64,000 bases of DNA from JAYFRL01 sp034925905 (GCA_034925905.1 JAYFRL010000005.1:87577-151576), one strand, 5' to 3'. Shown: positions 17,843 to 26,993, counted from the stretch's first letter. Made by a program: numbers and translations. Notes: generated by a model from the letters alone, not told the origin.

Positions 17843-18697
17843 TTATTTATTATTAAGAGTAATTACAACAAGCTCGGGACGGTTATTTATGCGTACCGGG
17901 AAAATGCTGTTTCCAAGCCCACGGCTTACAACCATCTTTGTCTGGTCTTTTTCATAAACGCCTTTGGAATATTTAGGGAAAAAACCTTGGTTCGGCGCAA
18001 AAAACCCACCTATAAACGGCAAACGTATTTGACCTCCATGGGCATGGCCGCTTAAAACCAAATCAATATTGTTTTGAGCATATATGTCTAACAATTCCGG
18101 TCTGTGCGAAAGAAGTACCTTATAAAAGTTAGGGGTAAGCATATTTTTTAATTTAATATCAATTTCGGCATTGCTTTTTTCCAATGCGGAATTTCCGGAG
18201 GAGAAGCTTGGGTCGTCTAAGCCTAGAATTTGGATGAAGCTACCATTGTATTCAATTAATAAGCTTTTGTCTCTCAATATGGTAACTCCGGCTTTATACA
18301 TTTGTTCTTCCAGCTTGGCATACTCTTTGATCCGTGCTTCATGGTTGCCGGTGACATAATATACAGGAGCAATATTCACGGCCCCGTTTATAAAATCCAT
18401 TGCTTTTTGAATATTTGTATGCCGAGAGTCTATTAAATCCCCCGTTACTGCAATCATATCGGGGTTGGCTTCTTTTATTGCGCTAAGCAGCTTGCTTTGG
18501 TTTGTTCCAAAGCAGGCGTTATGCAGGTCTGACACCTGTGCAATCTTAAAACTGTCTAAAGCTTTCGGAAGGTTTTTGCTTTCGATATTAGTTTGTGTTG
18601 TCTGGATTGAGACATTGCCCCAATAGACCCAAGAAAAAAGGGAAATAACAAGAATTAATAAAACCATTACAATTTTTTTTGTTTTTATATTTTTCAT
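17843..18697 (-). CDS. Membrane-anchored metallophosphoesterase (YkuE/YaeI-like)
   Basis: The 284-residue protein has an N-terminal membrane anchor (about residues 6-28) and the calcineurin-like motifs: SDLHN, GDLID, GNHEAR and SGHAHGGQIRLP. The product family includes YkuE and YaeI, metal-dependent phosphodiesterases acting at the membrane surface. ATG 18697 is chosen as start; a TTG nine codons earlier is possible, and neither has a strong ribosome site. The substrate is not known from sequence. Confidence 0.85.
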   Translation of the reverse strand: MKNIKTKKIVMVLLILVISLFSWVYWGNVSIQTTQTNIESKNLPKALDSFKIAQVSDLHNACFGTNQSKLLSAIKEANPDMIAVTGDLIDSRHTNIQKAMDFINGAVNIAPVYYVTGNHEARIKEYAKLEEQMYKAGVTILRDKSLLIEYNGSFIQILGLDDPSFSSGNSALEKSNAEIDIKLKNMLTPNFYKVLLSHRPELLDIYAQNNIDLVLSGHAHGGQIRLPFIGGFFAPNQGFFPKYSKGVYEKDQTKMVVSRGLGNSIFPVRINNRPELVVITLNNK

Positions 18698-18884
18698 TAG
18701 TCTGCACCGTAAAAATTTATCCAAAATGTTTTAAAATAAAACCATTATATTAATATATCATAAGTGGATAGCTCTTTCCATTAATCTTTTAATTGGCAGG
18801 TTAATATTAAGCGTAGCTCTTTTATTGTATAAATCCTTCTTTTTTTGGCAAAATTATATACAAAAGTTTAAGGAGGTGTGTCCG

Positions 18885-19514
18885 TTGCCCAGAAAAGGCG
18901 CGCTTATAACGGCTTTTGTATCTGCCTTAGTCGGTGTTTCAAGCTTTTATTACGTTTATTCGCGGTTTAATATTAATAAAGATATTGTTCCTAACTCTTA
19001 TGCGGCCGAAAGCGGTAAAGAGAGTAAAAACCAGATTAGCGGCAGTGAGCTTCCAGAAGCCGCACCGGAAAAAAATTTAGATGAAGAAGAAACAAGCCTT
19101 ACAATGACTGAGGAAAAAATAACAGGTTCAACAAAAATGGTATATCAATATTATTATTCTGAGGACGGAAACACAGTTGAACAAGAAGATGTGCCTCCGT
19201 ATTTTTTAATAGGCATGACGTTTTCCGATATGAAAGATTATTACCCAAATTGGCAGATAGTTTATTTTTCAGAGGATAAGGTTGTTATGCGCAAGGAAGT
19301 AAGCCTTGAAACAGATGAAAATTATATGGTTGGGAATATGGACGGGTATGTTGCAGTGTTTTATGATAACGGAGACTATGGCATGAGCTTAAAAACTGTA
19401 ACGGAAACGCCCTTATCAGCGCTTACAAAAGAGGAAAGACAGCGTTTGGATGAAGGTATATTTGTTTCAGGAGAAGAAGGCTTGGCAAGAATACTTGAAA
19501 GCTACGAGAGCTAA
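18885..19514 (+). CDS. BofC C-terminal-domain membrane protein
   Basis: The start is TTG 18885, eight bases after a near-perfect AAGGAGG (18870-18876); upstream codons in frame lack support. The 209-residue product has an N-terminal membrane segment (about 5-27), an acidic linker (about 35-75), and a C-terminal segment resembling the BofC C-terminal domain (MDGYVAVFYDNG, ERQRLDEGI, EEGLARILESYES). BofC inhibits SpoIVB signalling in Bacillus forespores, and spoIVB itself is elsewhere in this window. Assignment to BofC function is inference; only the domain is recognised. Confidence 0.65.
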   Translation: MPRKGALITAFVSALVGVSSFYYVYSRFNINKDIVPNSYAAESGKESKNQISGSELPEAAPEKNLDEEETSLTMTEEKITGSTKMVYQYYYSEDGNTVEQEDVPPYFLIGMTFSDMKDYYPNWQIVYFSEDKVVMRKEVSLETDENYMVGNMDGYVAVFYDNGDYGMSLKTVTETPLSALTKEERQRLDEGIFVSGEEGLARILESYES

Positions 19515-19596
19515 AATATGCCCAAAAGATATCTTGTTTTTGGTGTTTTTGACAAAATACAATATTAATATTTGTTAAATAATTTTCAGTTTGCTC

Positions 19597-19625
19597 TAGA
19601 CATTTGTATTTTTAACTGATATAAT
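19597..19625 (+). promoter_or_regulatory. Strong promoter of the candidate small RNA
   Basis: TAGACA (19597-19602) and a perfect TATAAT (19620-19625) are separated by exactly 17 bases. Transcription should begin near 19632, at the base of the first hairpin of the RNA. Confidence 0.8.
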
Positions 19626-19631
19626 AATAAC

Positions 19632-19740
19632 TGTGAAAACTCCCCAATATTTTCACAATGTAGCTTAAAAGCTGCAATCCCAATAAGAAATACCTTCTCT
19701 TTGTGAAAAAAGACAGTCATTCGGCGGACTGTCTTTTTTC
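19632..19740 (+). ncRNA. Candidate ~109-nt small RNA with C-rich loops
   Basis: Right after the promoter comes a hairpin GTGAAAA/TTTTCAC (19633-19639 with 19650-19656) whose loop is CTCCCCAATA. A second hairpin GTAGCT/AGCTGC (19660-19675) follows, then an apparently open segment with ATCCCAA and ACCTTCTC. The end is a terminator, AAAAAAGACAGTC with GACTGTCTTTTTT (19706-19739). There is no convincing open frame and no downstream gene within 300 bases, so it is not an attenuator. C-rich exposed segments recall Firmicutes sRNAs such as RsaE/RoxS that pair with ribosome sites, but no homology is claimed. Confidence 0.7.
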
Positions 19741-20050
19741 ATTGATTTTTCTGTATTTTTAGGTGTTTTCAAAACCATACTTATTTTAAGAATGTCGATG
19801 TTGGTATTTTTATTAATATGTTATATTTTTAACTGCTGTTTTATTAAAAAAACAGAAGAACTGTTTTTCAAAAGGAACAATTTTAATTTAAGAATAATCT
19901 GATTGTTAAATAAATTTCAATATTACATAATATAAAAGAGTATATTAATAATATTTTAAGTTTAAGGTCATATGTTTATTGACCTGAATAAGCGTTTAAT
20001 ATTATATTAGTATTTGTAATTTAAAATAAAATGCCGAAAGGGATTTTTTA

Positions 20051-22093
20051 ATGAGAGTCTATGAAAGCTTAAATGTCAAGGCAATATTTTTCGATGAAAC
20101 TGAAAATTTTGTATTTCCAATGGAAGCCTTGGAAAGTGATTTGGTTGCGCTGAGATTACGCACTGCAAAAGACGGAGCGGATTATGCTGCGATAATTGTG
20201 GACGGGCTTGAAATACCTATGGAGCTTTCAACAAAAGGTGAGGTTTTTGACTATTACAGGGGTTTTCTGCCATATTCCCAAAATGCACAAAGTTATTTTT
20301 TTAAAGTGCAGAAAAACGGGGAAACCGTTTTTTGGACAAAAAGCGGGGCAAGGCAAAACAAAAGCGAAGGTTTTCCCTTTGTAATGTTAAGAAACTTTAA
20401 AACTCCTGATTGGGCAAAGGGCGCTTTCACTTATCAGATATTCACCGACAGGTTTTTTAACGGAGATTTTTCAAATGACGTTAAAACAGATGAATATACA
20501 TATCTTAACCAAAACGTGAGCGCTGCTTCGGATTGGTACGCTCTGCCAAAAATCAATGATGTGGGTAATTTTTATGGAGGAGACCTTGAGGGAGTTATAA
20601 AAAAGCTTGATTATATAGCTTCATTAGGCGTTAAGGCCATATATTTCAATCCTTTATTTGTGTCTCCAAGCAACCATAAATATGATATACAGGATTATGA
20701 CCATATAGACCCGCATTTTGGAGCCATAGCTTCTGACGGAGGCGAAAGGCTCTGCGGAAAAACGAACGAGCACGCTTCAATGTATATAAAAAGAACGACG
20801 GACGAAACAAACCTTAAAGCCAGCGATTCTGTTTTTATAACTCTTGTACGTCTTGCTCATGCAAGAGGTATAAAAATAATATTAGACGGAGTGTTTAACC
20901 ATTGCGGCGCTTTCCATAAATGGATGGACAGGGAAAAAATATATGGCAAGGGTTATCCTTTGGGCGCATACCGTTCGCAAAACAGCATATACCGTAATTA
21001 TTTTAAATGGCTGGATTCCGAAAGGAATGTTTATGAAAGCTGGTGGGGACATGAAAACCACCCTAAGCTTAACTATGAGGGTTCACATTCTCTTTATGAA
21101 TATATTATGTCTGTTGCGGCAAAATGGGTTTCTCCCCCATATTCCGCCGATGGCTGGAGGCTGGATGTTGCGGCGGATCTTGGCAGCTCCGTGCAGTTTA
21201 ACCATAGGTTTTGGCGTGATTTCAGGAAGGCTGTTAAAACGGCAAATCCGGAGGCTATTATAATTGCCGAAAACTACGGAGACAGCAGCCAATGGCTTAA
21301 GGGCGGTGAATGGGACACAATTATGAATTACGATGCGTTTATGGAGCCGGTAACATGGTTTTTAACCGGCATGGAAAAGCATAGTGATTTTTTCAACCCG
21401 GAGCTTTTAAATAACGGCAAGGCTTTTGAAAAGACAATGACGGAAAATATGGCTAAAATAAATATAAGCTCAATGCTTGCTGCTATGAATCAGCTTTCAA
21501 ACCATGACCATTCAAGGTTTTTAACCAGAACAAACAAAACCCCGGGCAGATTTCCGAAAAAAGATCAAGCGTCAGCCGAGGAAGGTATAAATAAGGGGAT
21601 ATTCCGGGAAGGCGTTATAATACAAATGACATGGATGGGGGCGCCTTCGCTTTACTACGGCGATGAAGCCGGGCTTTGCGGCTGGACCGACCCTGACAAC
21701 AGGAGGACATATCCATGGGGCAGGGAAGATGATTCTTTAATAGAGCTTTATAGAAAAGCGGGGGAAATCCATAATAAAAATATTTCCTTGAAAAAAGGCT
21801 CGCTAATGTTTCTAAAGACAGATACGGGGATTTTAAGCTATTGCAGGTTTTTTGACGACGAACTTATATTGGTCGCAGTTAATAATAATGACACTTCAAA
21901 AACAATATTGGATATACCCTTTTGGCGTGCAGGGAATTTCGGTGAAAACTTTATAAGCCTTATCCAAACGGATGAAAGCGGTTTTTCCTGCGAAAGGAAG
22001 GTTTATAAATCCCAAGGAGGCAAGCTTGATATAACTTTGCCTTCTTTCGGGAGCATTGTTTTAAAGAATACGGGGATAAAAAAATGGAAATAA
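20051..22093 (+). CDS. GH13 alpha-amylase family enzyme (neopullulanase/cyclomaltodextrinase-like)
   Basis: The 680-residue protein has an N-terminal beta domain like CBM34 (about 1-115) and a GH13 barrel. The four conserved regions are visible: DGVFNHCG near 279-286, GWRLDVA with nucleophile near D372, IIAENYGD with acid/base near E407, and LSNHDHSR with stabiliser near D486. No signal peptide is present, so it acts inside the cell on imported maltodextrins or cyclodextrins. CBM34 plus this layout suits the neopullulanase/maltogenic amylase subfamily. A GAAAGGG site precedes the ATG. No sugar transporter lies next to it. Confidence 0.9.
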   Translation: MRVYESLNVKAIFFDETENFVFPMEALESDLVALRLRTAKDGADYAAIIVDGLEIPMELSTKGEVFDYYRGFLPYSQNAQSYFFKVQKNGETVFWTKSGARQNKSEGFPFVMLRNFKTPDWAKGAFTYQIFTDRFFNGDFSNDVKTDEYTYLNQNVSAASDWYALPKINDVGNFYGGDLEGVIKKLDYIASLGVKAIYFNPLFVSPSNHKYDIQDYDHIDPHFGAIASDGGERLCGKTNEHASMYIKRTTDETNLKASDSVFITLVRLAHARGIKIILDGVFNHCGAFHKWMDREKIYGKGYPLGAYRSQNSIYRNYFKWLDSERNVYESWWGHENHPKLNYEGSHSLYEYIMSVAAKWVSPPYSADGWRLDVAADLGSSVQFNHRFWRDFRKAVKTANPEAIIIAENYGDSSQWLKGGEWDTIMNYDAFMEPVTWFLTGMEKHSDFFNPELLNNGKAFEKTMTENMAKINISSMLAAMNQLSNHDHSRFLTRTNKTPGRFPKKDQASAEEGINKGIFREGVIIQMTWMGAPSLYYGDEAGLCGWTDPDNRRTYPWGREDDSLIELYRKAGEIHNKNISLKKGSLMFLKTDTGILSYCRFFDDELILVAVNNNDTSKTILDIPFWRAGNFGENFISLIQTDESGFSCERKVYKSQGGKLDITLPSFGSIVLKNTGIKKWK

Positions 22094-22767
22094 AAATACT
22101 TTATGAAGACAAAAGCATAATTGTTGCGGTTAAACCGCCTAACATTCCGTCGCAACCGGATAAAACGGGAGATATGGATATATTTTCTTTCCTTTCGGAG
22201 AAATATGGGATATCAAACGGAGGGATAGTCCATAGGCTGGACAGGGGAGTGGGCGGAATAATGGTTTTTGCCAGGGACAAGGCTTCTCTTTCGTCTCTTT
22301 CTGCTCAATTTGCGGATAAAACCACCAAAAAAAAATATGCAGCAGTGCTTATGGGTGAGGTGCCTCAAAAAAGCGGGATTTTAAAGGACTATATGATTAA
22401 AAAAAGCGGTTCCAATTTTTCCGTTATAGCAAAAAAGGGTGACAGGGATGCAAAAGAAGCCGTTTTAAGCTATGAGGTGCTCCAAAGTGTGCAAAACGAA
22501 AAATATGGAACGCTAACCCTTGCGGACATAAATCTTGAAACAGGCAGGCATCATCAGATAAGACTGCAATTTTCAAACATAGGCTGCCCCATATGGGGAG
22601 ACACAAAATACAATTCAAATTTCAGGAAAATACCCGGAGGGTTTAACATAGCTTTATTTTCATATTTTTTAAGCTTTAAGCATCCATTAACCAAGGAAGG
22701 ACTTTCTTTTAAAGAGGCGCCCGTGGATTTCCCTTTTTCCGAATTTGAAAATTTTTTTCTATATTAA
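22084..22767 (+). CDS. RluA-family pseudouridine synthase
   Basis: The 227-residue protein has the RluA motif HRLDRGVGGIMVFAR near residues 50-64, with catalytic D53 in HRLD. The later ETGRHHQIRLQF segment is also typical. It lacks an N-terminal S4 domain, so it resembles the short RluA/YlyB-like or TruC-type members that isomerise uridine in rRNA or tRNA. The target cannot be predicted. Its start overlaps the last 10 bases of the amylase gene, implying shared transcription. Confidence 0.9.
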   Translation: MEIKILYEDKSIIVAVKPPNIPSQPDKTGDMDIFSFLSEKYGISNGGIVHRLDRGVGGIMVFARDKASLSSLSAQFADKTTKKKYAAVLMGEVPQKSGILKDYMIKKSGSNFSVIAKKGDRDAKEAVLSYEVLQSVQNEKYGTLTLADINLETGRHHQIRLQFSNIGCPIWGDTKYNSNFRKIPGGFNIALFSYFLSFKHPLTKEGLSFKEAPVDFPFSEFENFFLY

Positions 22768-22796
22768 AAAAGCCCATAATTTTATGGGCCTTTTTA
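22766..22796. terminator. Convergent terminator after the pseudouridine synthase gene
   Basis: GCCCAT and ATGGGC form a stem (22772-22777 with 22784-22789), with A-run and T-run arms on both sides. It sits between convergent genes and can act in both directions. Confidence 0.8.
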
Positions 22797-22820
22797 ATAT
22801 TATTACTTAATATAGAAGGT

Positions 22821-24197
22821 TTATCTATGTAAGGCTATTTTTTCTTCGGAAGCTTTCTTTTCGTTGTGTTCTTTCCAAAGTCTTTCAGCGACGACTGACC
22901 ATTTTTCTGCCTTTTCAACGCATTTTTTGCTTAAATCACGGACGTCTTCGGGAGATTCAAGGTCTGTGGAATGAGCCTTTGATTCTTCAACCATTTTCGT
23001 AAGCCTTCCCGGATTATCCAAAAGCGGACAAGGACGAAGATGGTTTTCGTTAAACGGCTGGTTATTATGGTATGCCATGAAAAGAGGTGACTGAAGGGCT
23101 TCAAGCAGCGTTTTTTCGTGCAGGTTTGAATCTGAATAGTGTATAAAAGCACAGGGCTCTATATCGCCGTTTGCGTTTATATGGAGATAATTTCTTCCTC
23201 CGGCTATGCAGCCTTTGACATATTCTCCGTCGTTCCAGAAGTCCATGGTGAATATAGGCTTTGTTCCCCTGAATTTTCTTACCTGATGATACATGTATTC
23301 ACGCTGCTCGGCTGTTGCCATAAGCTCGGGCACAGCGTTTTTGCCCACAGGCATATATGTAAAAATCCAGCAGAATTTCGCACCCCATTCTATCATTGAA
23401 TCAAAATATTTTTCACTACCTATTATTTCGGCGTTTTTGCTTGTGTAGCAGCAGGAGACTCCAAAAGGAAGTTTGTTTTCTTTAAGTATATCCATAGCTT
23501 TTCTAACTTTTACAAAAGTGCCTTTCCCACGCCTGAAATCTGTGTCGGCTTCAAAGCCTTCAACGCTTATTGCAGGTATAAAGTTTTTAACCCTTAACAT
23601 ATCCTTTGCAAAAGTTTCATCTATCAAAGTCCCGTTTGTAAACGCTAAAAACTGGCAATCCGAATGCTTGTTGCAAAGAGCTATTATATCTTTTTTCCTT
23701 ACGAGAGGTTCGCCCCCTGTGTATATATACATGTATATGCCAAGCTCTTTGCCTTGTTCTATTATGTCGTCAAGCGTATCAAAATCAAGGTTCAGCTTGT
23801 TTCCGTATTCGGCGGCCCAGCATCCTGTGCAATGCAGGTTGCAGGCGCTTGTAGGGTCTAAAAGTATTGCCCAAGGCACGCTGCATTGGTATTTTTCGCG
23901 TGACGCGTCAATTTTAGGCGCTGCAATCATATTTGCGTTTATAACAAAATTTGTGAATGTTGTTTTCAAAACCTCACTGTCTATATCTGTCCAAAGACTT
24001 TTTGCAAACTTAAACCAATTATTGTTTTTGTCGGACATGACTTCTTTAATGATCTTAAGCTGTCCGCTTATGCTTTTAGTTTTGTCAAATTTTTCAATAA
24101 GATTGATTATTTTAGGTATATTTTTTTCAGGGTCTTTTTCAAGGTAGCCATAGACTTTTTGCATTCCTAATACTTTCATGTTGTCTGAAAAATTCAT
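22821..24197 (-). CDS. Radical SAM protein with SPASM-like C-terminus
   Basis: The 458-residue protein has about 100 residues of helical N-terminal sequence, then the radical SAM core with CNLHCTGC (cysteines near 119, 123 and 126) binding the 4Fe-4S cluster. The C-terminal part has further cysteines (CIAGGRNYLHINANGDIEPC, then LRPCPLLDNPG) like a SPASM/twitch auxiliary cluster site. No precursor peptide gene was seen beside it. It is the first gene after a TetR-type regulator, and a TTGTCT-17-TATATC promoter is possible on the minus strand just after the TetR terminator. AAAGGAG precedes the ATG. Function is unknown. Confidence 0.85.
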   Translation of the reverse strand: MNFSDNMKVLGMQKVYGYLEKDPEKNIPKIINLIEKFDKTKSISGQLKIIKEVMSDKNNNWFKFAKSLWTDIDSEVLKTTFTNFVINANMIAAPKIDASREKYQCSVPWAILLDPTSACNLHCTGCWAAEYGNKLNLDFDTLDDIIEQGKELGIYMYIYTGGEPLVRKKDIIALCNKHSDCQFLAFTNGTLIDETFAKDMLRVKNFIPAISVEGFEADTDFRRGKGTFVKVRKAMDILKENKLPFGVSCCYTSKNAEIIGSEKYFDSMIEWGAKFCWIFTYMPVGKNAVPELMATAEQREYMYHQVRKFRGTKPIFTMDFWNDGEYVKGCIAGGRNYLHINANGDIEPCAFIHYSDSNLHEKTLLEALQSPLFMAYHNNQPFNENHLRPCPLLDNPGRLTKMVEESKAHSTDLESPEDVRDLSKKCVEKAEKWSVVAERLWKEHNEKKASEEKIALHR

Positions 24198-24271
24198 TAA
24201 TAATCACTCCTTTAACTGTATTTTTATTATTTACCAATATTTTATGATATAAAACATTTAATATAAATAGA

Positions 24272-24310
24272 CAAAAAAAGCGCTGTGTCATAATTTTTGA
24301 CACAACGCCG
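24272..24310 (-). terminator. Terminator of the TetR-type regulator gene
   Basis: On the minus strand a TGTGTCA/TGACACA stem, extended by GCG/CGC, is followed by a run of seven T. It separates the regulator transcript from the radical SAM gene. Confidence 0.8.
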
Positions 24311-24332
24311 AAATTGTAAAGATTATATGTAT

Positions 24333-24893
24333 TTAACCTTTCGACTCAAATTTTTTAAGAGCGCCTTCCATGCTTCCATCAATTAAAAAGACAAATTTAT
24401 CAATTGAATTTGAATAACTTTTTGGCATTTTATTTTCAATCCATTCGAGCATAATACCCATCATGGCAAATGAAAACACATCTATAACAAAATTTTTGTC
24501 ATCTTCAGAAATATTTATATTGACAGAGATTTCTGAAGCAAAATTGCAAAGCAAAGGCCGGGTTACTTTTAGGATATATCTTTCAAGAGAATCACGGCTC
24601 ATGGAGTTATATGCGTTATATATTAAGACATGGTTAACCTGAAGATAATCAAATATACGAAGAAAATCTTCCTTCCAGGAAGAAAAACCTTTTTTCCCGT
24701 CAAGAAGGATTTTGGCCTCTTCGATAAAAATCCATTCCATCAAATCATATACATCTTTAAAGTGATAATAAAAGGTTTGCCGGTTTATTCCGCAGCCTTC
24801 AACAATGTCTTTAACCGTTATTTTAGTCAAGGATTTTTTTCTAAGCAATTTTTTAAATGAAGACGCAATGGCAAGCTTAGTGGTTTCGGACAT
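24333..24893 (-). CDS. TetR/AcrR family transcriptional regulator
   Basis: The 186-residue protein starts with a TetR N-terminal helix-turn-helix (KITVKDIVEGCGINRQTFYYHFKDVYDLMEWIF, about residues 21-53). Its C-terminal ligand domain resembles the DhaS-like TetR C-terminal group. AAAGGAG precedes the ATG. The gene lies upstream of the radical SAM gene and downstream of pyk on the same strand. The radical SAM gene is a candidate target by position only. Confidence 0.88.
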   Translation of the reverse strand: MSETTKLAIASSFKKLLRKKSLTKITVKDIVEGCGINRQTFYYHFKDVYDLMEWIFIEEAKILLDGKKGFSSWKEDFLRIFDYLQVNHVLIYNAYNSMSRDSLERYILKVTRPLLCNFASEISVNINISEDDKNFVIDVFSFAMMGIMLEWIENKMPKSYSNSIDKFVFLIDGSMEGALKKFESKG

Positions 24894-24917
24894 GGAATTC
24901 TCCTTTCGTCAAACTTT

Positions 24918-26675
24918 CTAATTTTGCATGGGTATCCCTTCATATATAAAGCCTTTTTCGGCGTCAACTGTAATTATTGTGTCGTCAGGCACAATGCTCG
25001 TTACCCTTGAATTGCAGATAACAACGGGTATGTCCAGGGCATTTCCAACAATCTCCGCATGGCTGCCTTCGACATGTTCAATAGGTCCCACAACTATTGC
25101 CGATGCTTTTTTAATGTAGGGCATCATATCGTTCCTTGTGGAGCTTGTAACCAGAATATCACCCATTTTAAATTTCTTTTCGGCTTCGTCAAGAGTATTT
25201 ATAACCCTTGCCTTTGCGGAAACCTTCTTTTTTGTTATTCCTATGCCTTTGCACAAAACATCCCCGACAATTCCTACCCTTAAAGTGTTTGTTGTGCCTG
25301 AAATTCCAACAGGGACGCCCATAGCCACAACAACTGTGTCTCCGTTTTTAGCAATACCTGAATCAATAGCGGTTTGCATGGCAAGAGAAAAGGCTTCGTT
25401 GCTGTTTTTAAGCTCATGCACAAGAACAGGCTTGCAGCCCCAAACAAGATTTAATTGCCTCCAGACCATGGGATCGCTTGAAGAAGCCGCAATAGGGCAG
25501 AAGGGCCTGAATTTTGATATTATTCTTGCAGTAAAGCCTGATTTTGTTATGGTGGATATACAGACGGTGTTAAGCTCAGCCGCTATTGCACAGGCGGCAT
25601 AGCTTATTGCGCTTGTAATATTGCTTTGTTCAAATGTAAACGCGGAAAGGGCTTTTATATAATCGATGCTGCTTTCTGTTTTTTCAGCTATGCGCGACAT
25701 CATTGCAACAGCTAAAACAGGATAGCTGCCTTTTGCCGTTTCCCCTGAAAGCATTATGGCGTCGCTGCCATCGAATATTGCGTTTGCCACATCGCTGGCT
25801 TCAGCTCTTGTAGGTCTGGGGTTTATTATCATTGATTCAAGCATTTGGGTTGCTGTTATAACAGGTTTGCTAACCTTATGAGCCTTTTTAATAAGCATTT
25901 TTTGAACGAGAGGAACTTCTTCAGGAGGGATTTCAACGCCAAGGTCGCCTCTTGCAACCATTATACCATCCGAAACCTCAAGAATTTCGTCAATATTATT
26001 AACCCCATCCCGGTTTTCTATTTTTGCTATTATGGCAATTTTATTTCCACCGTTTGCTTCAAGCAGTCGCCTTATTGCGGTTACATCCGAGGCGCGTCTT
26101 ATGAAAGAAGCGGCGATATAATCAAAGCCCATTTCTATTCCAAATTTTATGTCAGAGATGTCTTTTTCGGTTAAGGCAGGCAAGTTAACATATACGTCAG
26201 GTATATTTATGCCCTTATTGGAGCTTACGGCTCCGCCGTTTATAACTTCACATTCTATATCAGTATCGCTTAGGGTTTTAACCTTAAGCTCTATAAGCCC
26301 ATCGTCTATAAGTATTCTGCTGCCCTTTACAAGGTCCTTTGGCAGGTCTTTATATGTTACACTCACTGTTTTTTCGTTGCCGATTATTTCTTTTGTTGTA
26401 AGAGTAAAGGTATCTCCCGGTTTAAGGTTTATGCAAGGTTTGCCAATTTCTTTTATCCTTATTTCCGGGCCTTTTGTGTCCAAAATAAGGGGTATGGGAG
26501 CACTCAAATCTCCCCTTGCTTTTTTAAGGTTGTTTATTATGGTGCTTAAGCTTTCGTAAGTGCCATGTGAAAAATTTATTCTTGCGCCGTCAAGCCCGTT
26601 TTTGATAAGTTCTTTTATTATTTCAACGCTATTTGTTGCTGGACCCAAAGTACATACTATTTTTGTTTTCTTCAT
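24918..26675 (-). CDS. pyk: Pyruvate kinase with extra C-terminal domain
   Basis: The 585-residue protein has the pyruvate kinase barrel with the active-site signature IIAKIENRDGVNNI, the metal-binding MVARGDLGVEIP and the substrate-loop TATQMLESMI. The C-terminal 100 residues (VTSSTRND, EGSHAEIVGNALDIPVV) form the PEP-utiliser-like extra domain found in Bacillus-type enzymes. It converts phosphoenolpyruvate and ADP to pyruvate and ATP, the last glycolytic step. It lies 26 bases after the TRAP gene in a dnaE-mtrB-pyk row on the minus strand. Confidence 0.96.
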   Translation of the reverse strand: MKKTKIVCTLGPATNSVEIIKELIKNGLDGARINFSHGTYESLSTIINNLKKARGDLSAPIPLILDTKGPEIRIKEIGKPCINLKPGDTFTLTTKEIIGNEKTVSVTYKDLPKDLVKGSRILIDDGLIELKVKTLSDTDIECEVINGGAVSSNKGINIPDVYVNLPALTEKDISDIKFGIEMGFDYIAASFIRRASDVTAIRRLLEANGGNKIAIIAKIENRDGVNNIDEILEVSDGIMVARGDLGVEIPPEEVPLVQKMLIKKAHKVSKPVITATQMLESMIINPRPTRAEASDVANAIFDGSDAIMLSGETAKGSYPVLAVAMMSRIAEKTESSIDYIKALSAFTFEQSNITSAISYAACAIAAELNTVCISTITKSGFTARIISKFRPFCPIAASSSDPMVWRQLNLVWGCKPVLVHELKNSNEAFSLAMQTAIDSGIAKNGDTVVVAMGVPVGISGTTNTLRVGIVGDVLCKGIGITKKKVSAKARVINTLDEAEKKFKMGDILVTSSTRNDMMPYIKKASAIVVGPIEHVEGSHAEIVGNALDIPVVICNSRVTSIVPDDTIITVDAEKGFIYEGIPMQN

Positions 26676-26701
26676 GTTATCATACTCCTGTTTTAGATGG
26701 C

Positions 26702-26947
26702 CTATTCCACATCACCGGATGTTATTTGCCCTAGATCTGTATATATTATTGACTTTCCGTGTATTTTTATGGCCGAAGTTTTTTCTGTAAACTGTGCTAT
26801 CAAAACTTCACCGGCATCAAGCTTTTCCGTGTGATGAAATTTTGTATCGTTTCCTCTTGTTATTCCGATAACATTAACGCCTTTTTCAAGGGCTTTGATG
26901 CATACATAGGGCATTGTTAACTCTTCTTTAATATTTTCGTTTTCCAT
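26702..26947 (-). CDS. mtrB: TRAP: tryptophan RNA-binding attenuation protein
   Basis: The 81-residue protein aligns without gaps to Bacillus subtilis TRAP over VNVIGITRGNDTKFHH, EKLDAGEV and IAQFTEKTSAIK. TRAP forms an 11-subunit ring that binds tryptophan and then GAG/UAG repeats in trp leaders. Tryptophan-contact residues match (T30, T35, D44 here), as do two RNA-contact lysines (K42, K61). The third, arginine 58 in Bacillus, is histidine 63 here. AGGAGGT precedes the ATG with a longer than usual gap. It sits between dnaE and pyk; no trp gene is in the window. Confidence 0.93.
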   Translation of the reverse strand: MENENIKEELTMPYVCIKALEKGVNVIGITRGNDTKFHHTEKLDAGEVLIAQFTEKTSAIKIHGKSIIYTDLGQITSGDVE

Positions 26948-26993
26948 ATAATTGGGTTACCTCCTGAAAATAATATGATTGAAAGCGATAGCC

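Larger units (their letters stand above)
19515..20050. other. 536-bp intergenic region holding a candidate sRNA
   Basis: No plausible protein gene is seen. 19597-19740 holds a promoter and structured RNA ending in a terminator (separate entries). The remaining 300 bases to 20050 are very AT-rich. A weak TTGACC (19979) with TTATAT 17 bases on could serve the amylase-family gene, whose ATG follows GAAAGGG. Confidence 0.6.

Noticed and set aside
25138..25602. 154-codon plus-strand frame inside pyk
   Set aside because: Antisense shadow of a complete pyruvate kinase gene.
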